From: Pseudomonadota bacterium
Lineage (GTDB): Bacteria; Pseudomonadota; Alphaproteobacteria; Acetobacterales; Acetobacteraceae
Assembly (NCBI GenBank): GCA_021780935.1
Contig: JAJXXT010000076.1
Location: 1-24,317, forward strand
Length of the DNA stretch: 24,317 nucleotides
Direction: 5' to 3'
In this document: positions 1-9,558 of the stretch, piece after piece
How the letters are laid out: every line of letters starts with the position of its first letter
Numbering within the stretch: the stretch's first letter is position 1
Made by a program: the position numbers and the translations under genes
Notes under the pieces: model-generated
The model's input: the letters and a program-made list of their open reading frames with translations, nothing else
Database searches by the model: none
What the model was told of the DNA's origin: nothing

Positions 1-861
1 GTCTCGGTTGAGCAGGGCGACGACCGCGTCGAGTTGGTCGAGGGTGCGGTAGCGGATGCGGAGCGCTCCCCCAGTGCCGTCGAACATGATCTCGACTTTC
101 AGACCGAGCCGCTCGGAGAGATCGCGCGCGAGTGCCTCAGTCTCAGGGTCACTGCGGCGTCCCATCGTGGGGGACGCCTCTGGCGCGGGACGACGGGCGA
201 CCAGGGCTTCCGTCTGGCGCACATTGAGGCCACGCGCGATGACAGCGAGGGCCGCCTTCTCCGGCTCCGGATGCGACAGAAGAGCGCGCGCATGGCCGGC
301 GGAAAGCGCGCCTTTCTTCACCTCAGTCTGGACAGAGGAAGGAAGATTGAGCAATCTGAGTGTATTGGCGATGTGGCTCCGGGACTTTCCGACGGTCTCG
401 CCGATCGAATCCTGCGTCAGCCCGAACTCGTTGAGGAGACGGCGATAGCCTTCAGCCTCCTCGATCGCATTGAGATCCTGACGCTGGAGATTTTCGACCA
501 GCGCAGCGGCCATGGCCTCGGTATCGGTGAGGTCACGCAGGAAGGCCGGCACGCTGTGCAAACCGGCCGCCTGGGCGGCGCGCCATCGGCGTTCGCCGGC
601 GATGATCTGATAACGATCAGGATTGGTCGGGTCGGGCCGGACGAGGAGCGGCTGGAGGAGGCCGCGGGCGCGGATGGACTCGGTAAGCTCGGCGAGCGCC
701 GCCGGATTCATGGCTGCGCGTGGTTGGAACGGGCCTGGGGCGAGGCTCTCGATCGGCAGCGCACGAACATCGCCGGTGGGGCTGTTTGGGGGCGGATTTG
801 GCTCACCGATGAGGGCGGCGAGCCCGCGGCCGAGGCGGGACGGGGCGTCTTTCGCGTTCAT
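1..861 (-). CDS. parB: Chromosome-partitioning protein ParB (3' end cut by window edge)
   Basis: ParB is the CTP-dependent DNA clamp that loads at parS and spreads, acting with ParA to segregate the origin region. The open frame starts at an ATG (861-859) and runs 287 codons to the window edge with no stop. ParB proteins are usually about 280-300 aa, so little is missing. Visible parts in order: an N-terminal start typical of the family (SRLGRGLAALIG, residues 8-19), the ParB/Srx CTP-binding domain with the GERRWRAA box at 89-96, ENLQRQDLN at 123-131, a helix-turn-helix around 149-174 (TQDSIGETVGKSRSHIANTL), and a C-terminal dimerisation region ending ...LDAVVALLNRD. It follows parA by 16 bp on the same strand, as one operon. 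Identification is from recognised motifs and gene order; both agree. Confidence 0.96.
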   Translation of the reverse strand, partial: MNAKDAPSRLGRGLAALIGEPNPPPNSPTGDVRALPIESLAPGPFQPRAAMNPAALAELTESIRARGLLQPLLVRPDPTNPDRYQIIAGERRWRAAQAAGLHSVPAFLRDLTDTEAMAAALVENLQRQDLNAIEEAEGYRRLLNEFGLTQDSIGETVGKSRSHIANTLRLLNLPSSVQTEVKKGALSAGHARALLSHPEPEKAALAVIARGLNVRQTEALVARRPAPEASPTMGRRSDPETEALARDLSERLGLKVEIMFDGTGGALRIRYRTLDQLDAVVALLNRD

Positions 862-877
862 GCAGGCTTCTCGGGGT

Positions 878-1717
878 TCACGCCGCTTCGGGTTGGGAGC
901 CTTCCCGGGAGAGAAGTTCGCGGGCGAGACGAACATACGCCTGGGCCCCGGGAGAGCGGAAGTCATAAAGGAGCACCGGCTTTCCATGGCTCGGGGCCTC
1001 GGAGACGCGGATATTGCGGGGGATGACTGTTTCGTAGACCTGGGCGCCGAAGTAGGCCCGGGCATCGGACGCGACGAGCTCGGAGAGATTATTGCGGCGA
1101 TCGAACATCGTCAGGACGATGCCTTGTAGCCGTAAGGTTGGGTTCAGACGAACCCTTACGAGGTCGATAGTGCGAACAAGATGGGCAATGCCTTCCAAGG
1201 CGAAAAATTCGCATTGCAGGGGGACAAGGACGGAGTCCGCGGCGACCAGGCCATTGAGGGTGAGCAGGCCCAGGCTTGGCGGGCAATCGATCAGGATGAA
1301 GGAAAAGCCCCCCGCCTCGCGGAGTGGCTGGAGCGCGTCGCGAAGGCGAAATTCGCGACGGCCCGCGGCTACGAGCTCGACCTCCGCACCGACGAGACTG
1401 GGGTCGGCGGGCAGTAGCGAGAGGCCCGGAACGGCGGTCGATCGGGCGAGATTAGTCGCCGTATCATGGCCGGAGAGGACGCTGTAGCTGCCCGCGGTTC
1501 GGTCGGCGCGGGGAATGCCCAGCCCGGTCGAGGCGTTTCCTTGGGGATCGAGGTCGATGAGGAGGACCGTCTCGCCATTGGCGGCGAGGGCCGTCGCCAG
1601 GTTGATCGCCGTCGTGGTCTTACCGACCCCACCTTTCTGATTGGCCAGCGCAAGTACTCGCGTCTTGGTCGCCCGGGCTAATGGGGCGATGCGACGTTCA
1701 GGGGGACTGACGGACAC
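878..1717 (-). CDS. parA: Chromosome-partitioning ATPase ParA (Soj type)
   Basis: ParA is a nucleoid-binding P-loop ATPase that moves ParB-parS complexes. The 279-aa product has a deviant Walker A motif KGGVGKTT (residues 28-35), the Walker A-prime region LLIDLDPQGNAS (52-63) and Walker B ILIDCPPS (141-148). The family motif RNNLSELV follows at 208-215. Length is normal for chromosomal ParA. The only good start is a GTG (1717-1715), 20 bp inside the end of rsmG, so translation is probably coupled to rsmG; no ATG lies before the P-loop. The short N-terminal extension lacks a DNA-binding HTH, which argues for the chromosomal type rather than large plasmid type Ia ParA. parB follows directly. 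Confidence 0.97.
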   Translation of the reverse strand: MSVSPPERRIAPLARATKTRVLALANQKGGVGKTTTAINLATALAANGETVLLIDLDPQGNASTGLGIPRADRTAGSYSVLSGHDTATNLARSTAVPGLSLLPADPSLVGAEVELVAAGRREFRLRDALQPLREAGGFSFILIDCPPSLGLLTLNGLVAADSVLVPLQCEFFALEGIAHLVRTIDLVRVRLNPTLRLQGIVLTMFDRRNNLSELVASDARAYFGAQVYETVIPRNIRVSEAPSHGKPVLLYDFRSPGAQAYVRLARELLSREGSQPEAA

Positions 1718-2330
1718 GCGCGATCTCGCTGATTTTGAGGATGGAGGAGGCGGGATCGGTCCGACTCGGAAACCTTTCGACCCGCATGTGCCATTGGGGC
1801 TTGGCCTCCGTCAATTCTTCCGCGACACGACGCCCTTTGAGAAATAGACAGACGCCGTCGGGGGCCATGAGGGGCGCGGCGAGGTCGAGCAATCGCGGGA
1901 GGGGAGCCAGGGCGCGGGCGGTAATCAGGCGCGCCGCTGGGATTCTGGCTTGTTCGATCCGGCAGGGATGGACCGTCACCGGCGCCGCGGTGAGGCGCGA
2001 TGCCTCTCGGAGGAAGGCGGCCTTTCGCTGATCGGCCTCGAGAAGATGAAAGTGATGGCCTGTGGCGATCGCGAGAACGAGCCCAGGGAATCCTGCGCCG
2101 GAGCCAAGATCGATCGCTATTGCGGGTGCCTCCGGCAAGAGCGGGATGAGCTGGAGGGAGTCGTCGATGTGGCGGCGCCGAATCGCCTCGGGGGCGGCTG
2201 GGGCGACAAGGTTGATGACCTTCGACCATTGTACGAGCAGTTCGACGAACACGTCGAGACGAGCCGACGTTTCACGTGAAACATTCGCATCGGCCTCGGC
2301 ACGGTGCGGGAGATGTTTCACGTGAAACAT
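1698..2330 (-). CDS. rsmG: 16S rRNA (guanine-N7)-methyltransferase RsmG (GidB)
   Basis: RsmG methylates the N7 of G527 (E. coli numbering) in 16S rRNA using S-adenosylmethionine; loss in other bacteria gives low-level streptomycin resistance. The 210-aa product has the SAM-binding loop DLGSGAGFPG (residues 74-83), RRRHIDDSLQL before it and FLKGRR near 163-168. I chose the ATG at 2330, which overlaps the mnmG stop as TGATG and allows reinitiation; a GTG one codon upstream (2333) is also possible. There is no clear Shine-Dalgarno. The first 21 codons are unusual because they contain two parS sites, giving the peptide FHVKH near residue 3 and NVSRET near residue 17. The 3' end overlaps parA by 20 bp. 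Confidence 0.95.
   Translation of the reverse strand: MFHVKHLPHRAEADANVSRETSARLDVFVELLVQWSKVINLVAPAAPEAIRRRHIDDSLQLIPLLPEAPAIAIDLGSGAGFPGLVLAIATGHHFHLLEADQRKAAFLREASRLTAAPVTVHPCRIEQARIPAARLITARALAPLPRLLDLAAPLMAPDGVCLFLKGRRVAEELTEAKPQWHMRVERFPSRTDPASSILKISEIARVRQSP
2268..2283. promoter_or_regulatory. parS: Second parS site, one mismatch
   Basis: CGTTTCACGTGAAACA differs from the perfect 16-bp palindrome only at its first base. Its centre is 46 bp from the centre of the other parS. Within rsmG it is read in a different frame from its neighbour, giving V-S-R-E-T. A pair of closely spaced parS sites would form a stronger ParB loading platform; that effect is inference. Confidence 0.88.
2314..2329. 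promoter_or_regulatory. parS: parS centromere site, perfect palindrome
   Basis: The 16-mer TGTTTCACGTGAAACA matches the known parS consensus for chromosomal ParB, and with flanking bases it is an 18-bp perfect palindrome (2313-2330). It lies within the first codons of rsmG and is read there as M-F-H-V-K-H. It is about 1.5 kb upstream of parB, as expected for a ParB loading site near the origin. Confidence 0.93.
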
Positions 2331-4207
2331 CACACAGCAAGTGGCCGGCGCAGCTTCCGCAGATGTGCGATAATCGCCGTCGTCGCGGCGGGCGTCATGC
2401 CCTCGATGCGGGAAGCGGCGCCAAGCGAATGTGGGCGCTCGTCTTCCAGTCGCACCTGCAACTCGGCCGAGAGACCGGGGATTTCGCGATAAGCGATGCT
2501 CGGCTCGAGTGCCACCGCCTCGTCCCGTCGCAGATCCCGAATTTCGGCGTCCTGCCGGCCGAGATACCCCGCGTATAGGGCATCGTTTCGCAGTTGTTCA
2601 ACAACGCGCGGCGGGATGTCGCCAAGCCAGGGAATGGCGGCGCTCACTCGGGTCATGTCCAAGTCGGCCAGGCCCAGGAGTTCGGCGAGCGTTTGCCTGC
2701 GCCCATCGCCCCGAGGGGGAACGCCGAGCGCGCTCAATGTCTTCGCGGGCACATCCTCCGCCTGCGCCCGCGCGCGCGTCTCTGAGAGACAAGCGCGGAA
2801 AGACGAAAACGCCGCAGCGCGTTCCGACCCAACGCACCCCCACTGCCGCCCAAGGTCCGTCAGACGAAGATCTGCGTTGTCGGCGCGAAGCGTCAGCCGA
2901 TATTCGGCCCGGGACGTGAACATACGGTACGGCTCGGTTACGCCTCTGGTTCGCAGGTCATCCACCAGAACCCCGATATAAGCCTGCGTGCGATCAAGCC
3001 ATATCCCAGCAGCGCCGGCGGCCTTGCGCGCCGCATTGAGACCGGCCAGCAATCCTTGTGCGGCGGCCTCCTCATACCCGGTCGTCCCGTTGATTTGTCC
3101 GGCCAGAAACAGGCCCGGCAACGCGCGCAATTCCAAGCTGTCAGAGAGCCCCCGGGGATCGACATAGTCATACTCAACCGCGTAGCCGGGTCTCACCATT
3201 CGGGCGTGCTCCAGGCCGGGGATCGTATGCAAAAACTCGATCTGAACGTCGGCCGGGAGGCTGGTCGAGATGCCATTGGGGTAAACCGTGTCGTCGGAAA
3301 GCCCTTCCGGTTCCAGGAAAATCTGGTGGCGGCTCCGCTCACCGAAGCGCACGACCTTGTCCTCGATCGATGGGCAGTAACGCGGCCCCTTCCCCGCAAT
3401 CTGACCACCATAGACCGCCGAACGCGATAGATTCGCGCGGATCACCGCATGCGTAGCCGGGGTCGTGCCCGTGACTCTGCATTCAACCTGAGCCGTGCTC
3501 ATCAGCGCGGTGAGCGTGCTGAATGCGCCCGGGGGCTGCTCCCCCCAATCCGCCTCCAGCCCCTCCCAGTCGATGCTGCGCCGGTCCAAGCGTGGCGGCG
3601 TCCCGGTCTTCAGCCGGCCCATCCGGCAACCCAAGCGGGCCAGGGACCGCGCCAACTCGACGGCGGGTGCTTCGCCCGCCCGCCCCGCCGGCACGCTCTC
3701 CTCCCCAATGTGGGTCGTGCCGCGCAGGAACGTCCCGGTCGTCAGTACCGCGGCGCCACAGCCGAACCGTTGCCCGCCGGCGCAGACGATTGCAGCCAAG
3801 CGGCCGCTGCCGTCGGTTTCGAGGCCCTGGACCTCGGTCTCGATCAGGGTCAATCCGGCACAATTATCGAGCAGCTCCCGCATGGCGCGCCGATACAGCG
3901 ACCGGTCCGCCTGTGCGCGCGGACCCCGCACGGCGGGACCTTTGCTACGGTTCAGCAATTTGAAGTGAATTCCGGCCCGATCGATCGCGCGACCCATCAA
4001 TCCATCGAGCGCATCGACCTCGCGCACCAGATGTCCCTTGCCGATGCCGCCGATCGCCGGGTTGCAGGACATCGTCCCGATCGTTGCCAGACGATGGGTC
4101 AATAGAGCGGTCCGCGCCCCATAGCGCGCCGCTGCCGCCGCCGCCTCGCAGCCAGCATGGCCGCCGCCAACGACGATGACGTCATACTCAGTATCGCTTG
4201 TTCCCAT
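2330..4207 (-). CDS. mnmG: tRNA uridine-5-carboxymethylaminomethyl modification enzyme MnmG (GidA)
   Basis: MnmG is the FAD-dependent partner of MnmE. Together they add the (carboxymethyl)aminomethyl group to C5 of wobble U34 in certain tRNAs. With the ATG at 4207 the protein is 625 aa, close to the usual ~625-630; a GTG six codons upstream (4225) is the alternative. Visible are the N-terminal FAD loop [11 protein letters not shown] (from residue 13), the [13 protein letters not shown] block around residues 47-59 with the conserved cysteine, [12 protein letters not shown], and [13 protein letters not shown] with the second conserved cysteine. The MnmE-binding C-terminal helical domain is present, including [16 protein letters not shown]. 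It lies 138 bp downstream of mnmE and its stop overlaps the rsmG start. Confidence 0.97.
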   Translation of the reverse strand: MGTSDTEYDVIVVGGGHAGCEAAAAAARYGARTALLTHRLATIGTMSCNPAIGGIGKGHLVREVDALDGLMGRAIDRAGIHFKLLNRSKGPAVRGPRAQADRSLYRRAMRELLDNCAGLTLIETEVQGLETDGSGRLAAIVCAGGQRFGCGAAVLTTGTFLRGTTHIGEESVPAGRAGEAPAVELARSLARLGCRMGRLKTGTPPRLDRRSIDWEGLEADWGEQPPGAFSTLTALMSTAQVECRVTGTTPATHAVIRANLSRSAVYGGQIAGKGPRYCPSIEDKVVRFGERSRHQIFLEPEGLSDDTVYPNGISTSLPADVQIEFLHTIPGLEHARMVRPGYAVEYDYVDPRGLSDSLELRALPGLFLAGQINGTTGYEEAAAQGLLAGLNAARKAAGAAGIWLDRTQAYIGVLVDDLRTRGVTEPYRMFTSRAEYRLTLRADNADLRLTDLGRQWGCVGSERAAAFSSFRACLSETRARAQAEDVPAKTLSALGVPPRGDGRRQTLAELLGLADLDMTRVSAAIPWLGDIPPRVVEQLRNDALYAGYLGRQDAEIRDLRRDEAVALEPSIAYREIPGLSAELQVRLEDERPHSLGAASRIEGMTPAATTAIIAHLRKLRRPLAV

Positions 4208-4345
4208 ACGGTCCAACCCTATCACTAGGCCCGGCCCAGGCGCAGCCCTTCGCCCGGCTCAGCCGCAATCATTGTGCGTGGTGCTCACGCCAGCACCGTC
4301 CGCGCAAGGCTCAATTGTCCATGGCCGCGACCGCCCTCAGCGCGC

Positions 4346-5665
4346 TCATTTGCCGATGCAGAACCGGCTGAACACCACGTCGAGTACGTCTTCGACGTCG
4401 ATCTGGCCGGTGACCCTCCCCAGGGCTCGCGTGGCGAGGCGAAGCCGCTCTGCACGAAGTTCGGCAAGCCCTTCCATTATCGCTCCACGCAGTTCGACCG
4501 CAACCTCGCTCAGTGCCGCGCGGTGCCGCGCCCGCGTCAGCGGCGGAGGACCATCACGCTCGACCAGCCGACGGACTGCGGCATCGAGCTCAGCGCGCAA
4601 CGCTTCCAGCCCATGCCCTGTCACAGCGCTCACGGCGATCGCGCCGGGCAGCGCGGGCGCGAGATCGATCTTGTTGACCACGCGCAGGACCGCACCGGCG
4701 GTCGGCAAAGCGTCGGACTCGAGCCAAACCGATCCGGCCGATGCGTCCGCAACCAGAAGCACCAGATCGGCCTCGGCGATCCTCGCGACGGCGCGCCGCA
4801 CGCCATCCCCCTCGATCGGGTCGGTGCTCGCCCGAATTCCCGCGGTATCGAGCAGGGTCACCGGCACTCCGCCAAAGACGACCCTGGCCTCAAGAACATC
4901 GCGCGTGGTGCCGGGGAAAGGTGATACGATGGCCACATCGCGACGGGCCAAGATATTGATCAGGCTAGATTTTCCAACGTTCGGCGGACCGCCGACGGCG
5001 ATGACGATCCCCTCGCGAAGCCGCTCGCCACGCCGGTCGTCAGCTAGATGGCCTTCGACCTCCGTCAGGATCACCCCGAGTTCCGCCATCAGCGCCCCCT
5101 CGACGTCCGGTGGAAGATCTTCATCGGGGAAATCGATCAGGGCCTCCTGCTGCGCCATCAAGACCGTCAGACGCATCGACCAACCGCTGTAGAGCTCGCC
5201 GAGAGCGCCGCTGAGCTGCCGCAGCGCTTGGCGTCGTTGCGAAGCCGTCTCCGCGTCGACGAGATCGGCGATCGCTTCCGCCTCGACCAGATCCATGCGG
5301 CCATTGAGGAAGGCCCGCCGGGTGAATTCACCCGGCTCCGCGGGTCGGGCTCCAAGGGCTGCGAGCGCGTCGGCGACGCCATCGACGACGCCACGGCCGC
5401 CATGCAGGTGCAACTCCGCGCAATCCTCTCCAGTGTAGCTGGCAGGGCCCGGAAGCCACAGGACCAGCGCCTGATCGAGCGCCTCGCCGGCATCGTCGTG
5501 CAGAGTGCGCACGCTGGCCCGGCGCGCCGGCGGGCACGTGCCGCACAGATGCTCCAGCAGCGCCCGGCTGCGCGGTCCACTGACCCGGAGCACACAGATC
5601 GCTGCGCGGCCCGCGCCTGAGGCAACGGCAAAAATCGTCTCGTCGGCGCGGTTCACTGGCATCAT
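4346..5665 (-). CDS. mnmE: tRNA modification GTPase MnmE (TrmE)
   Basis: MnmE is the potassium-activated GTPase of the MnmEG tRNA-modification complex and supplies the tetrahydrofolate-binding domain. The 439-aa product shows the N-terminal folate domain with EPGEFTRRAFLNGRMDL (110-126). The inserted G domain has P-loop GPPNVGKS (226-233), G2 GTTRD (252-256), G3 DTAG (273-276), G4 NKID (331-334) and G5 SAV (346-348). The C-terminal FCIGK (435-439) carries the cysteine required for modification. Length is slightly under the E. coli ~454. AAGGCA stands before ATGATG; either ATG (5665 or 5662) could be used. It begins the minus-strand mnmE-mnmG-rsmG-parAB string and diverges from the DUF255 gene across about 190 bp. 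Confidence 0.97.
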   Translation of the reverse strand: MMPVNRADETIFAVASGAGRAAICVLRVSGPRSRALLEHLCGTCPPARRASVRTLHDDAGEALDQALVLWLPGPASYTGEDCAELHLHGGRGVVDGVADALAALGARPAEPGEFTRRAFLNGRMDLVEAEAIADLVDAETASQRRQALRQLSGALGELYSGWSMRLTVLMAQQEALIDFPDEDLPPDVEGALMAELGVILTEVEGHLADDRRGERLREGIVIAVGGPPNVGKSSLINILARRDVAIVSPFPGTTRDVLEARVVFGGVPVTLLDTAGIRASTDPIEGDGVRRAVARIAEADLVLLVADASAGSVWLESDALPTAGAVLRVVNKIDLAPALPGAIAVSAVTGHGLEALRAELDAAVRRLVERDGPPPLTRARHRAALSEVAVELRGAIMEGLAELRAERLRLATRALGRVTGQIDVEDVLDVVFSRFCIGK

Positions 5666-5857
5666 TGCCTTGAAGTCCTCAGTCCTCGTCGATGACCGTG
5701 GACCAGAAACGGCGCCTCACCGAAAGCGACAAGCGCGCCGGGGTTCCGGACGGAACGCGTCGCCTGCGCCGATATCGTTGTGCGCCGCCGTAATTTGCTC
5801 TGTCGCCCAGCGTCGGCGTACCTATCTACTGAGACATCCTTTTCTGCAAGGAGCGCC

Positions 5858-7975
5858 ATGTCTGCGAACCCCTCCGACGCGGCGAATCTCCTCGGTCGCG
5901 AATTGTCGCCCTACCTGCTCCAGCACGCGGACAATCCAGTGCACTGGCGCCCATGGGGCGAAGCGGCGCTGGCGGCGGCGCGGGCGACGAACCGGCCGAT
6001 CCTGCTATCGGTCGGCTACGCGGCTTGCCACTGGTGCCACGTGATGGCGCATGAATCGTTCTCCGATGCCGAGACCGCTGCGCTGATGAACCGGCTGTTC
6101 GTCAACATCAAGGTCGATCGAGAAGAGCGGCCGGATATCGATCATCTCTACATGGCGGCGCTCCACGCGCTGGGCGAGCAGGGTGGTTGGCCGCTGACTA
6201 TGTTCCTTACGCCCGATGGTGCCCCCTTCTGGGGAGGGACGTATTTTCCACCGGAGCCGCGCTGGGGCCGCCCAAGCTTTCGCCAAGTTCTGGAGGCGAT
6301 TGCGACTGCCTGGCAATCGGGCGAGGCGGCCGTGCATCGGAATGCGGCCGCCCTCACCCGCGCGCTGGCGCAGATGGCCTCGACGACAAAAGGCGGCGTG
6401 CCGGACCGGGGCACACTGGAGGCGGTTGCGGCATCGCTGCTTGGCGCCGCCGATCGGGAACAGGGCGGGCTGCGCGGCGCGCCGAAATTTCCCAATCCGC
6501 CGATTTTCCGCTTCCTGTGGCAACTGGCATACCGGGGCACCTTACCCGACGGCGCAGCCGCAAACCATCTCCTGCTCGAGCGGATGTCGCAGGGCGGCAT
6601 CTATGACCATCTCGGCGGCGGATACGCGCGATACTCTACCGATGCGACCTGGCTGGTGCCGCATTTCGAGAAGATGCTCTATGACAACGCCCAAATTCTC
6701 GAGTTGCTGGCCTTGGCCCACGCCGCTCGCCCGGTTCCGCTCTATGCGGCCCGGGCAGCCGAGACAGTCGCTTGGCTGGCCCGGGAAATGCGCGTCGATG
6801 GCGCGTTCGCGGCCTCGCAGGATGCCGACAGCGAGGGCGAGGAAGGCCGCTTCTACGTTTGGACAGAAGCGGAAATTGAAGCCTTGCTCGGTGCCGAGGC
6901 CGCGCTGTTCAAATCCGTCTACGACGTCACGAAGGCTGGCAACTGGGAGGGGCAGACCATCCTACGCCGCGTCGGGCCGCCGCTGGTGGGCGCCGGCGAA
7001 GCGCAGTTGGCGCGTTGCCGCGCCATCCTGTTCGAGGCCCGCGCGCGGCGCGTGCCGCCGGCACGGGACGACAAGGTGTTGACGGACTGGAATGGGCTCG
7101 CGATCGCCGCGCTGGTCCGTGCGGCTGCCGTTTTCCGCCGGCCCGAGTGGCTCGCGCTGGCCGAGGCGGCGTTCGACTTCATCCTCCGGGAATTGGGAAC
7201 GGCCGACGGGCGTGTCCAGCATGCCTGGCGCGCAGGCCGAGTCAGCGCTGCGGGCCTCCTCGACGACCAGGCCGCGCTCGCGCGTGCGGGGCTCGCCTTG
7301 TTCGAGGCCACCGGCGCGCCGGCCCGACTGGCGACGGTGCGCGCCTTGGTGGAGGGCGCCCGGCGTTGGTTCGCGGCGGAAGACGGCGGCTTCTACGCGA
7401 CCGCCAGCGATGCCGCCGACATTCCGCTCGGCCCGGCCCTGCGGCCGCGTTCGGCCGGCGACAATGCAACGCCCTCGGGTGTCGGGCTGATGGCAGAGGT
7501 GCTGGCGCGCCTCTATCATCTGACTGGTGAGGATGAATTCCGCACCGCTACAGAGGCGGTGATCGCCGCGTTCACGGGGCAGCCGCGTCCTGGGGCCGCG
7601 GCGGAGAACCAGCCTGCCGATGGGGTGGAGGGTGCCGCGATGGCTCCGCCTGGCCGCCTTGCCGCCTTTCCCACCCTGCTCGCTGCGGCCGATCTTCTGG
7701 CCCATGGGACCGCACTGGTCATCACCGGCCCGCAGGACGACGCTCGCGCGCGGCGCCTGCACGACGTCGCTCTCGCCGCCCCGGACCCCGCGGTCGTCGT
7801 GCTGCGCCTCCCGGCCGGCACGCCATTGCCTCCGGGGCATCCCGCTGCCGGCAAAACCGCACCCGGGCACGGATCAGCGGCCTATCTTTGCCGCGAGCAG
7901 AGCTGTAGCCTGCCGGTCAGCGATCCCGGCGAACTTGCCGCCCGGCTCGGGGCTGCCGGTGTGGCCGTTGTATGA
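5858..7975 (+). CDS. Thioredoxin-fold DUF255 protein (YyaL/SPATA20 family)
   Basis: A widespread cytosolic family joining an N-terminal thioredoxin-like domain to an (alpha/alpha)6-barrel resembling N-acylglucosamine epimerase/glycosidase folds. Its biochemical role is not firmly established. I chose ATG 5858 because AAGGAG lies at 5848-5853 with a four-base spacer; the frame is open further upstream to 5780 but without support. The product is 705 aa, normal for the family. Visible features: NPVHWRPWG, the redox pair CHWC (57-60), [15 protein letters not shown], and [13 protein letters not shown] followed by FWGGTYFPP. The barrel shows [26 protein letters not shown] and [14 protein letters not shown] final YLCREQSC pair (cysteines 678 and 683) is typical of the family. 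A weak promoter-like TTGCTC/TACCTA pair with an 18-bp spacer lies at 5795-5824; it is only suggestive. Confidence 0.94.
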   Translation: MSANPSDAANLLGRELSPYLLQHADNPVHWRPWGEAALAAARATNRPILLSVGYAACHWCHVMAHESFSDAETAALMNRLFVNIKVDREERPDIDHLYMAALHALGEQGGWPLTMFLTPDGAPFWGGTYFPPEPRWGRPSFRQVLEAIATAWQSGEAAVHRNAAALTRALAQMASTTKGGVPDRGTLEAVAASLLGAADREQGGLRGAPKFPNPPIFRFLWQLAYRGTLPDGAAANHLLLERMSQGGIYDHLGGGYARYSTDATWLVPHFEKMLYDNAQILELLALAHAARPVPLYAARAAETVAWLAREMRVDGAFAASQDADSEGEEGRFYVWTEAEIEALLGAEAALFKSVYDVTKAGNWEGQTILRRVGPPLVGAGEAQLARCRAILFEARARRVPPARDDKVLTDWNGLAIAALVRAAAVFRRPEWLALAEAAFDFILRELGTADGRVQHAWRAGRVSAAGLLDDQAALARAGLALFEATGAPARLATVRALVEGARRWFAAEDGGFYATASDAADIPLGPALRPRSAGDNATPSGVGLMAEVLARLYHLTGEDEFRTATEAVIAAFTGQPRPGAAAENQPADGVEGAAMAPPGRLAAFPTLLAAADLLAHGTALVITGPQDDARARRLHDVALAAPDPAVVVLRLPAGTPLPPGHPAAGKTAPGHGSAAYLCREQSCSLPVSDPGELAARLGAAGVAVV

Positions 7976-8058
7976 CCGGCTCGACCAGGGCGCCTTGACT
8001 CCTTCGCGGCGGGACGCTTCGGTGCCGAACGGTTTTGCCACCCAGCGGACACCTTTCG

Positions 8059-8550
8059 ATGCCTCAATTGTCTCTCCATTCGCCGATCGGTGATCTGACC
8101 GTGTCCGAGGAGAATGGGGCGGTGGTCTCGCTGGATTGGGGTTGGGGTCGCGATCAGACGCCCACTCCGCTGCTCGCGCGCGCGCGCGAGGAGTTGCAGG
8201 CCTATTTCGACGGCGCCTTGCCAGCTTGCCGGTTTTCGCTGCCTCTGGCGCCGCCTGGCACGGCGTATCGCCATAGGGTCTGGGCTGCGCTCGCCGGCAT
8301 CCCGCCCGGGCAGACCCGGACCTACGCCGCGATCGCAGCGCGCGCCGGCGGTTCACCGCGGTCGGTCGGCCAGGCGGTGGCCGCCAACCCGATCCCGATC
8401 CTGATCCCCTGCCATCGCGTCGTTGCCGGCGACGGTCCAGGCGGATATTCCGGTGGCGATGGGCTGATCACCAAACAGTATCTGCTCGATCTCGAGCGGC
8501 GCGACGCCGGAGCCAAAGCCGGCGGGAACCAGACGGAGAAGACCCCATGA
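8059..8550 (+). CDS. ogt: Methylated-DNA--[protein]-cysteine S-methyltransferase (Ogt/AGT)
   Basis: This suicide repair enzyme transfers alkyl groups from O6-alkylguanine or O4-alkylthymine in DNA to its own cysteine. From ATG 8059 it is 163 aa, the size of Ogt proteins without the Ada N-terminal domain. Seen: the acceptor motif IPCHRVV with Cys118, the DNA-binding HTH block GQTRTYAAIAARAGGSPRSVGQAVAANP, and the C-terminal GYSGG..TKQYLLDLE. A TTG start eight codons upstream (8035) is possible; neither has a clear Shine-Dalgarno. The stop overlaps the next start as ATGA, so it is co-translated with the oxidoreductase. An 18-bp alternating CG palindrome (8173-8190) falls inside the gene. Confidence 0.95.
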   Translation: MPQLSLHSPIGDLTVSEENGAVVSLDWGWGRDQTPTPLLARAREELQAYFDGALPACRFSLPLAPPGTAYRHRVWAALAGIPPGQTRTYAAIAARAGGSPRSVGQAVAANPIPILIPCHRVVAGDGPGGYSGGDGLITKQYLLDLERRDAGAKAGGNQTEKTP

Positions 8551-9521
8551 CCAAGGCCATTCGGATCCACGCCCATGGCGGCCCCGAGGTGTTGCGCTGG
8601 GAGGACGTACCAATCCCGGAGCCCGGCCCCGGCGAGGCGCTGGTGCGCCAGCAGGCCATCGGCCTCAACTATATCGACGTCTATTTCCGCACCGGCCTTT
8701 ACAAGATCCCCACCCTGCCGGCGACGATCGGCATGGAGGCGGCCGGTGTCGTCACCGCCGTCGGGCCGGGGGTTACCCACGTCAAGGTCGGCGATCGGGT
8801 CGCGTACGCGACCGGGCCCATTGGCGCCTACGCCACCGAGCGTGTGATCGCGGCCGATCGCCTGGTGACATTGCCGGACTCGATCAGTTTCGAGACCGCC
8901 GCGGCGATGATGCTGCAAGGCATGACCGCGCAATACTTGCTGCGGCGCACCTACAAGGTCCAGAGCGGTGACACGATTCTGGTCCATGCCGCGGCCGGCG
9001 GGGTCGGCCTGATCCTGTGCCAGTGGGCGCGGCATCTCGGTGCGAAGGTCATCGGCGTCGTTTCCACAGAGGCGAAGGCTGAACTTGCGCGGGCTCATGG
9101 CGCGACGCACACGATCGTCGGTCATGGTCACCTCGCCGACGAGGTCAAGCGCCTCACCGGCGGGGCAATGGTCCCGGCCGTCTATGACAGTGTGGGCAAG
9201 GACACGTTCTATGCCAGCCTGGATTGTCTCGCGCCGCTCGGCATCATGATCAGCTACGGCAATGCCTCGGGCCCGGTCGGTCCGGTGGATATCGGGCTTC
9301 TCGGTGCCAAGGGCAGCCTGTTCCTCACCCGGCCGAGCCTCGCCACCTACACGGCCAAGCGGGCGGACCTGGAATGGGCCGCGCGCGATCTGTTCGAGGT
9401 CGTGACCTCCGGCGCGGTGCAGATTCGCGTCAATCAGACTTTCAAGCTGGCCGAAGCGGCGGCGGCGCACACCGCTTTGGAGGCGAGGCAGACCACCGGG
9501 AGCACGGTACTCCTGCCCTGA
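8547..9521 (+). CDS. qor: Zinc-independent quinone oxidoreductase (QOR type, MDR superfamily)
   Basis: The 324-aa product belongs to the medium-chain dehydrogenase/reductase superfamily, quinone reductase branch, which uses NADPH for reduction of quinones or related enones. Evidence: the N-terminal GroES-like domain with GLNYIDVYFRTGLY (39-52) and GMEAAGVV (62-69), and the Rossmann motif HAAAGGVG (147-154) followed by GAKVIGVVST. The cysteines and glutamate that bind structural and catalytic zinc in alcohol dehydrogenases are absent, as expected. It starts at an ATGA overlap with ogt, with GGAG about 10 bases upstream. The exact substrate cannot be told from sequence, so the gene name indicates the family only. 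Confidence 0.92.
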   Translation: MTKAIRIHAHGGPEVLRWEDVPIPEPGPGEALVRQQAIGLNYIDVYFRTGLYKIPTLPATIGMEAAGVVTAVGPGVTHVKVGDRVAYATGPIGAYATERVIAADRLVTLPDSISFETAAAMMLQGMTAQYLLRRTYKVQSGDTILVHAAAGGVGLILCQWARHLGAKVIGVVSTEAKAELARAHGATHTIVGHGHLADEVKRLTGGAMVPAVYDSVGKDTFYASLDCLAPLGIMISYGNASGPVGPVDIGLLGAKGSLFLTRPSLATYTAKRADLEWAARDLFEVVTSGAVQIRVNQTFKLAEAAAAHTALEARQTTGSTVLLP

Positions 9522-9558
9522 GCGACGGATCACGCGGGCGCGGCCGGCGACACGGCGA

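Noticed and set aside
34..1026. Plus-strand open frame of about 330 codons at the left edge
   Set aside because: The minus strand here encodes parB and the end of parA with full family motifs; this frame is their shadow.
4280..4297. GGTGCT/AGCACC inverted repeat between mnmE and mnmG
   Set aside because: It has only six-base arms and no T tract on either strand; it is not convincing as a terminator or operator.
8173..8190. Alternating CG palindrome that could adopt Z-DNA or a hairpin
   Set aside because: It encodes ordinary Ala/Arg codons of the alkyltransferase and is expected by chance in such GC-rich coding DNA.
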